DNA of 7,720 nucleotides from Geobacter sp. UBA698 (GTDB taxonomy: Bacteria > Desulfobacterota > Desulfuromonadia > Geobacterales > Pseudopelobacteraceae). Made by a program: the position numbers and the translations under genes. The stretch's first letter is position 1. Each line of letters opens with the position of its first letter. Below the pieces are notes generated by a model. That model worked only from the letters and a program-made list of their open reading frames with translations, was not told where the DNA came from and did not search any database. The stretch covers positions 1 to 7,720 of the forward strand of contig DBMM01000109.1 in the NCBI GenBank assembly GCA_002298925.1, written 5' to 3'. Positions 3,942 through 7,720 of the stretch are shown here, piece after piece.

Positions 3942-6209
3942 ATGAGCACTGTCACAAGTAAAAAAATGCTGATCAACGTCATGCACCCCGAGGAGGCCCG
4001 GGTGGCCATCGTGCATGACAGCCGCCTGATGGAACTGAATATCGAGATCACCGGCAAGGAACAGACCAAGGGCAACATCTACAAGGGTGTCGTACTGCGG
4101 GTGGAGCCGGGCCTGCAGGCCGCCTTCGTGGATATCGGCCGGGCCAAACCGGGCTTCCTGCAGATCGGGGAACTGCATCCCGATTTCTGGCAGTGGCGCG
4201 ATGACGTGCCCGATGACCAGCGCAAGCGCCGTCCCCGCATCCAGGAAGTGCTGCGCCGCGGCCAGGAACTGCTGGTGCAGGTTGAAAAGGACGAGCGCGA
4301 CAACAAGGGTTCGGCCCTGACCACCTACCTGTCCCTGCCGGGGCGCTACATGGTGATCATGCCGGGCAGCGACTCCAGCGGCATCTCCCGCAAGGTGGAG
4401 CAGGAGGGCGTGCGCAAGCAGCTCAAAGAAATTATGGCCGGCATGAACATCCCCGAGGGGATCGGCTACATCATCCGCACTGAGGCGGTTGGACGCTCCC
4501 CGGAAGAGCTGCAGCGGGACCTGGACAACCTGGTGGGCATGTACAACGGCATCAAGCAGGCCGCCGCCGAGATCAAGGGAGCCGGAGAGGTCTACCGCGA
4601 CAGCGGCCTGATCATCCGCTTTATCCGCGATTACTTTTCCGATGATATCGACGAAGTGCTGGTGGACAGCAAGGAGGCCTTCAACGAGGCCAAGGAATTC
4701 TTCCGCGAGAACATGCCCCACTGCGAAAAACTGGTCAAACTCCACAAGGAGAAACGGCCGATCTTCTCCCGCTACCAACTGGAAGAGCAGATCGACCAGA
4801 TCTACGAAAAGCGGGTGGCGCTTCCCTCCGGCGGTTCCCTGATCATCGAGCCGACCGAGGCGCTGGTCAGCATCGACGTCAACTCCGGAAAGTCCAGCGG
4901 CGAGCGGGGCGTGGAGGATACCGCCTTCAAGACCAACATGGAGGCGGCCGAAGAGGTGGCCCGCCAGCTGCGGCTGCGCGACCTGGGCGGCCTGATCGTG
5001 ATCGACTTCATCGACATGCGCGATCGTAAGCACAACCACGATGTGGAAAAGACCCTCAAGCAGGCCCTCAAGATGGACAAGGCGCGGGTCAACCTGGGGC
5101 ACATCTCCGAGTTCGGCATGCTGGAAATGTCCCGCCAGCGCATAGCCAAAACCCTGAATGACGCCATCCACCTGGCTTGCCCCCACTGCGAGGGGCGCGG
5201 CAAGGTCAAATCGGTGGAAGCCATGGCGCTCTCCTTCCTGCGCAAGGTACATGGCGCGGCCGCCAAGGGCACGGTGGCCGAGGTGCATGGCGGCCTGCCC
5301 CTGGAAGTGGCCTATTACCTGCTCAACCGCAAGAAACGCGAGCTGACCCAGATCGAAAACGACTACGACATCGAGGTAACCGTCAAGGGCAAGACCTCCT
5401 TCCTGCTCAATCAGCTGGAGCTGGAGGTAGTCAAACGCGAGAAACAGAACCACGAAGAAGCCCAGCAGCCGGAAACAAAGCCCGAAAAGATCGTTCCCCC
5501 GCCACGCCAGAAAACCGTTGTGACAGAACCGGGCGAGGAACCGCAACCGCTCCAGGAAGTCGCCCCGGTGGAGGGCAACAAGAAGCGCAAGCGCCGCCGC
5601 AAGAAGAAGAAACCGGCCGGTGAAGCGGAAACCGCTGCGGAACAGTTGACCGCGCCAACGGCAGAGTCTGAATCCGTGGATCAGCAGGCAACGGCCGGCG
5701 CAGCAGAGCTTGAGGCTGGTGAGCCGGAAATGGAAACCGTGGAAACCGGCGAAAGCGATGCAGCGGCCAAACCCAAAAAGCGCAAACGGCGCCGCAGCCG
5801 CAAAGGCCCCAAGACACCGGAAGAAACGGCGCCGACCGGAGAGGCAGCCTCTACAGAGAGTGTCGAGCCCTCCCCCGTTGTTGAGCCGGCCAGCGCAGAG
5901 CCGCCGGCTCCGTCGACAACTGAACCGGCAGAGACTCCGCTGGCGGCTGAAAAACCGAAAAGGCCCAGAACAACGAGGGCCAAAAAGAAACCCGCTGACA
6001 AGCTGGAAGAAGCAGCTGTCGAAGCGGCAGCGCCCGGTGCAGCTGCAGAACCGGAAGCCCCCCCGACGGAGCAGACTGCGGACAAACCCAAAAAACGCCG
6101 CGCACCGGCCCAAAAGAAGGCCGAACCGGCTGCGGAAAGCAGCGAACCTGCGCCGGAGCCTCCCAAACCGCGGGCACGCCGCAAAAAAAAGAATGAGGAA
6201 ACCGAGTAA
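3942..6209 (+). CDS. Ribonuclease E/G family endoribonuclease with long charged C-terminal tail
   Basis: This family cuts single-stranded AU-rich RNA in mRNA decay and in rRNA and tRNA processing. The 755-residue protein contains the whole catalytic half. An N-terminal MLINVMHPEEARVAIV block and S1 domain (about 45-130) come first, and the 5'-phosphate sensor IIRTEAVGRS (177-186, R179/T180) is kept. The catalytic metal ligands D312 (SIDVNS) and D355 (VIDFIDM) are in the DNase I-like domain. The zinc-link is CPHCEGRG (413-420) and a small domain runs to about 495. Residues 500-755 are low complexity, Ala/Pro/Glu-rich, with five Lys/Arg clusters. They probably form a disordered tail for RNA or partner binding, as in RNase E scaffolds, but with no motif I recognise from the E. 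coli degradosome. ATG 3942 is used because homology starts there and AAAGGGA precedes it; the frame stays open back to 3795, but that part overlaps the msrB terminator and the promoter. The choice between the names rne and rng is not settled by sequence; the length favours an RNase E-like protein. Confidence 0.94.
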   Translation: MSTVTSKKMLINVMHPEEARVAIVHDSRLMELNIEITGKEQTKGNIYKGVVLRVEPGLQAAFVDIGRAKPGFLQIGELHPDFWQWRDDVPDDQRKRRPRIQEVLRRGQELLVQVEKDERDNKGSALTTYLSLPGRYMVIMPGSDSSGISRKVEQEGVRKQLKEIMAGMNIPEGIGYIIRTEAVGRSPEELQRDLDNLVGMYNGIKQAAAEIKGAGEVYRDSGLIIRFIRDYFSDDIDEVLVDSKEAFNEAKEFFRENMPHCEKLVKLHKEKRPIFSRYQLEEQIDQIYEKRVALPSGGSLIIEPTEALVSIDVNSGKSSGERGVEDTAFKTNMEAAEEVARQLRLRDLGGLIVIDFIDMRDRKHNHDVEKTLKQALKMDKARVNLGHISEFGMLEMSRQRIAKTLNDAIHLACPHCEGRGKVKSVEAMALSFLRKVHGAAAKGTVAEVHGGLPLEVAYYLLNRKKRELTQIENDYDIEVTVKGKTSFLLNQLELEVVKREKQNHEEAQQPETKPEKIVPPPRQKTVVTEPGEEPQPLQEVAPVEGNKKRKRRRKKKKPAGEAETAAEQLTAPTAESESVDQQATAGAAELEAGEPEMETVETGESDAAAKPKKRKRRRSRKGPKTPEETAPTGEAASTESVEPSPVVEPASAEPPAPSTTEPAETPLAAEKPKRPRTTRAKKKPADKLEEAAVEAAAPGAAAEPEAPPTEQTADKPKKRRAPAQKKAEPAAESSEPAPEPPKPRARRKKKNEETE
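5580..6206 (+). repeat. Five recurring basic clusters in the RNase E/G tail
   Basis: Clusters of Lys/Arg recur at protein residues 547-557 (KKRKRRRKKKK), 611-621, 671-683, 715-726 and 742-750. They are separated by Ala/Glu/Pro-rich acidic stretches of shrinking length. Several begin with the same KPKK/KPKR wording, pointing to internal duplication of a linker-plus-cluster unit. This is a compositional repeat, not an exact DNA repeat. Confidence 0.6.
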
Positions 6210-6251
6210 ATCTGACACGTCGGGAAAACTTAGCACTCGCTATCACATCAA

Positions 6252-6268
6252 CAGGTTGTTTGAACCTG
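6252..6268 (+). promoter_or_regulatory. Small stem-loop before the NHL lipoprotein gene
   Basis: CAGGTT (6252-6257) and AACCTG (6263-6268) form a perfect 6-pair inverted repeat around GTTTG, ending seven bases before the AGGAG ribosome site at 6276-6280. It lacks a T-run, so it is not a terminator; it could be a protein site or an RNA hairpin at a co-transcribed gene junction. Confidence 0.3.
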
Positions 6269-6286
6269 ATTCAGCAGGAGATTTCG

Positions 6287-7495
6287 ATGAAAATGCTGGC
6301 AGCAATTATATGTGCTTTTATTACGGCGGCCCTGATCGGCGGCTGTGGAAACAGCAACGCGAATACCCCGGCAAATGTCACCCATTATGACGACTTGAAA
6401 AATATCATTATCAAACCTTACACTCCCAAGAGTCCAATCCAATTGACATCACCTGCCCAAGTATCTACATTGCCGAACATAACCGGCACAGCTGGTTTCA
6501 GCAATTACAGCGGCACCGCCGGTTTCAGAAATATCAGCACCGTGAGAAAGGCAAGCTTCAACCGCCCGATTGACATCACTACCGACGGCACCAACTACCT
6601 GTATGTGGCCGACTACGCCAACCATGCCATCCGCATGGTGGACAAAACGACCGGAGTCACGACCACCCTGGCCGGCAGCGGCCTGGCCGGTTCACTGGAT
6701 GCCGTCGGCAAGGCCGCCAGCTTTAACCACCCGACCGGCATCACAACGTCAGGCAACTTCATTTATGTCGTCGACTCGGGCAATCACATAATCCGTCAAA
6801 TAGACAAAACAAGCGGAAAAGTCCAAATCATAGCCGGCATTGCCGCAACCGCCGGCTCGATTGATGACGACACCGGGACCCTGGCCAAATTCAACACTCC
6901 CATCGGAATTACCACCGATGACAACAGCCTCTTCGTAACCGATTCCGGCAATCACACCATCCGCAGGATCGCACTCAGTGCCCCCTATGCCGTGACTACC
7001 GTGGCCGGTTCGCCCGGCTTGGTCGGATCGGATAACGGAATCCAGGGTGCCGCCCGTTTCAACCTGCCAGCCCGCATCACCACCGATGGACCCAACCTTT
7101 ACGTAACAGATTTCAATAACAGGACCATCCGCCAAATAGACCTTGCCACTGGTTCTGTTTCAACCCTGGCCGGCATGGCCGGCACCCAACCCGGCACCGA
7201 TGACGCCGATGCCATCGGAACGACGGCCAGGTTCAACCAGCCCAACGGTATCACCACGGACGGCACGAACCTGTATGTGACCGACTCCTACAACAACACC
7301 ATCCGCAAGATCGTGATTGCCAGCAAAGAAGTCACAAAAATTGCCGGTATCACCTACGGCAAGCCAGGGTCGCCGGGCAATGTTGACAGCGCTTCCGGAA
7401 CACCCAGTTTCTCGGCACCGATCGGCATCACCACCGACGGCACCAGCCTCTTTGTAGCGGACAACCTGAATCACACCATCCGGGTAATCAAGTAA
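6287..7495 (+). CDS. NHL-repeat beta-propeller lipoprotein of unknown role
   Basis: The 402-residue protein starts with a lipoprotein signal peptide ending in IGGC (Cys20), so it should be lipid-anchored outside the cytoplasm. After a linker rich in Asn/Thr/Pro come six NHL repeats starting near residues 89, 144, 200, 256, 314 and 373. Their consensus is roughly A-x-F-N-x-P-x-G-I-T-T-D-G-x-x-L-Y-V-x-D-x-x-N-H-T-I-R-x-I. Six repeats fit one closed six-bladed propeller. The last repeat stops after HTIRVIK without its outer strand, while residues 59-70 (VSTLPNITGTAG) resemble that strand (compare VSTLAGMAGT at 291-300), so the ring probably closes by N-terminal velcro. NHL propellers bind proteins, RNA or sugars or act as lyases; no catalytic residues can be assigned here. 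I chose ATG 6287 over the in-frame start at 6260 because AGGAG lies six bases before it and it begins the signal peptide. No terminator separates it from the RNase gene 77 bases upstream, and no clear promoter is visible in the gap. Confidence 0.88.
   Translation: MKMLAAIICAFITAALIGGCGNSNANTPANVTHYDDLKNIIIKPYTPKSPIQLTSPAQVSTLPNITGTAGFSNYSGTAGFRNISTVRKASFNRPIDITTDGTNYLYVADYANHAIRMVDKTTGVTTTLAGSGLAGSLDAVGKAASFNHPTGITTSGNFIYVVDSGNHIIRQIDKTSGKVQIIAGIAATAGSIDDDTGTLAKFNTPIGITTDDNSLFVTDSGNHTIRRIALSAPYAVTTVAGSPGLVGSDNGIQGAARFNLPARITTDGPNLYVTDFNNRTIRQIDLATGSVSTLAGMAGTQPGTDDADAIGTTARFNQPNGITTDGTNLYVTDSYNNTIRKIVIASKEVTKIAGITYGKPGSPGNVDSASGTPSFSAPIGITTDGTSLFVADNLNHTIRVIK
6551..7492 (+). repeat. Six tandem NHL repeat units
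   Basis: The coding units begin near 6551, 6716, 6884, 7052, 7226 and 7403, with periods of 165, 168, 168, 174 and 177 bases. The most alike stretches encode GITTDGTNLYV and NHTIRxI; units 1, 5 and 6 share near-identical DNA around ACCGACGGCACC. The growing length comes from the loop between the outer strand and the next unit. Confidence 0.85.
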
Positions 7496-7581
7496 CCAAG
7501 GCGATGCCCCGAAAGTGCTCCTAAGCGAAAAAGCGACAGCAGCCAAATCAAATAACAAAGAAACAATAATAGTTTGAATGC

Positions 7582-7612
7582 GGGGCGTCCCGAACGGGGC
7601 GCCCCTTTTTTT
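7582..7612 (+). terminator. Intrinsic terminator of the NHL lipoprotein gene
   Basis: GGGGCGTCCCG (7582-7592) pairs with CGGGGCGCCCC (7595-7605) with one G-T pair, followed by seven T at 7606-7612. It lies 86 bases after the stop codon; the bases between show no coding potential. Confidence 0.93.
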
Positions 7613-7613
7613 C

Positions 7614-7642
7614 TTGACCTTGCCGCACTTCGGCTATATTTT
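7614..7642 (+). promoter_or_regulatory. Candidate promoter for the gene starting at 7698
   Basis: TTGACC (7614-7619; 5 of 6) is followed by TATTTT at 7637-7642 with a 17-base spacer, or TATATT at 7635-7640 (5 of 6) with a 15-base spacer. The -35 box begins one base after the T-run of the preceding terminator, so the unit boundary is very compact. Confidence 0.55.
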
Positions 7643-7697
7643 TATCTGTCATTCCCTACACTCAAAAATCCGTTGACCGAGAAAGGTCCCGAACACG

Positions 7698-7720
7698 ATG
7701 GAAGAACTCAGCGAACTGCT
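7698..7720 (+). CDS. 5' end of an unidentified gene (partial)
   Basis: ATG at 7698 opens the frame MEELSELL, which runs off the window. GAAAGG at 7681-7686 is a possible ribosome site 11 bases upstream, and a good promoter candidate lies at 7614-7642. The N-terminus resembles what I recall of bacterial lysyl-tRNA synthetases from related bacteria, but eight residues cannot support a name. Confidence 0.55.

Noticed and set aside
3912..6236. A 774-codon open frame on the minus strand
   Set aside because: It is antisense to nearly the whole RNase E/G gene. The translation is Leu/Phe/Arg/Gly-rich with no family motif, and the plus-strand frame carries clear catalytic motifs. It results from GC-rich codon bias.
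5710..6390. A 226-codon plus-strand frame running past the RNase stop
   Set aside because: It is a shifted frame of the repetitive Lys/Glu/Pro tail, giving an Arg/Pro/Lys-rich sequence with no domain, and it overlaps the well-supported NHL gene start.
6551..7492. The regular 165-177 base repeats as a possible CRISPR or satellite array
   Set aside because: The repeats stay in frame and encode NHL units with conserved residues and variable third bases, so they are protein repeats.

Overview
The window looks like ordinary chromosomal DNA from a GC-rich Gram-negative bacterium. Protein wording (RNase E/G, PpiB, Hpt, PrmC) and the style of the NHL-repeat and ferritin-like proteins suggest a deltaproteobacterium of the Geobacter/Pelobacter/Desulfuromonadales type; this is inference from recalled family sequences, not a database result. 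Two proteins carry lipobox signal peptides, which fits a diderm cell. I see no mobile elements, CRISPR, rRNA or tRNA.

Layout. Positions 1-42 hold the last codons of a plus-strand gene, closed by a hairpin at 61-105. A minus-strand pair, prmC (starts 1588) then hpt (ends 153), is separated by only 29 bases and is probably one transcript. The 208-base divergent gap 1589-1796 separates it from ppiB (1797-2312). Three plus-strand genes then follow: a ferritin-like/rubrerythrin-type diiron protein (2507-2980), an MsrB lipoprotein (3148-3708) and an RNase E/G family endoribonuclease with a long basic/acidic tail (3942-6209). An NHL-repeat lipoprotein (6287-7495) comes next, and the first 23 bases of another gene start at 7698.

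Transcription units. Good intrinsic terminators follow ppiB, the ferritin-like gene, msrB and the NHL gene, so most plus-strand genes look like single units. No terminator is visible between the RNase gene and the NHL gene, so those two may be co-transcribed. No gene-free stretch exceeds 300 bases.

Function. Most genes are housekeeping: release-factor methylation, purine salvage, proline isomerisation and RNA decay. The ferritin-like protein and MsrB both fit oxidative-stress defence in an anaerobe or microaerophile. The NHL lipoprotein is a predicted six-bladed propeller on the cell envelope with no known ligand. I do not see a clearly new multi-gene system. The points most worth a second look are a likely dual-start msrB lacking the usual resolving cysteine, phased inverted repeats over the ferritin-like gene promoter, the patterned RNase tail, and the propeller lipoprotein.
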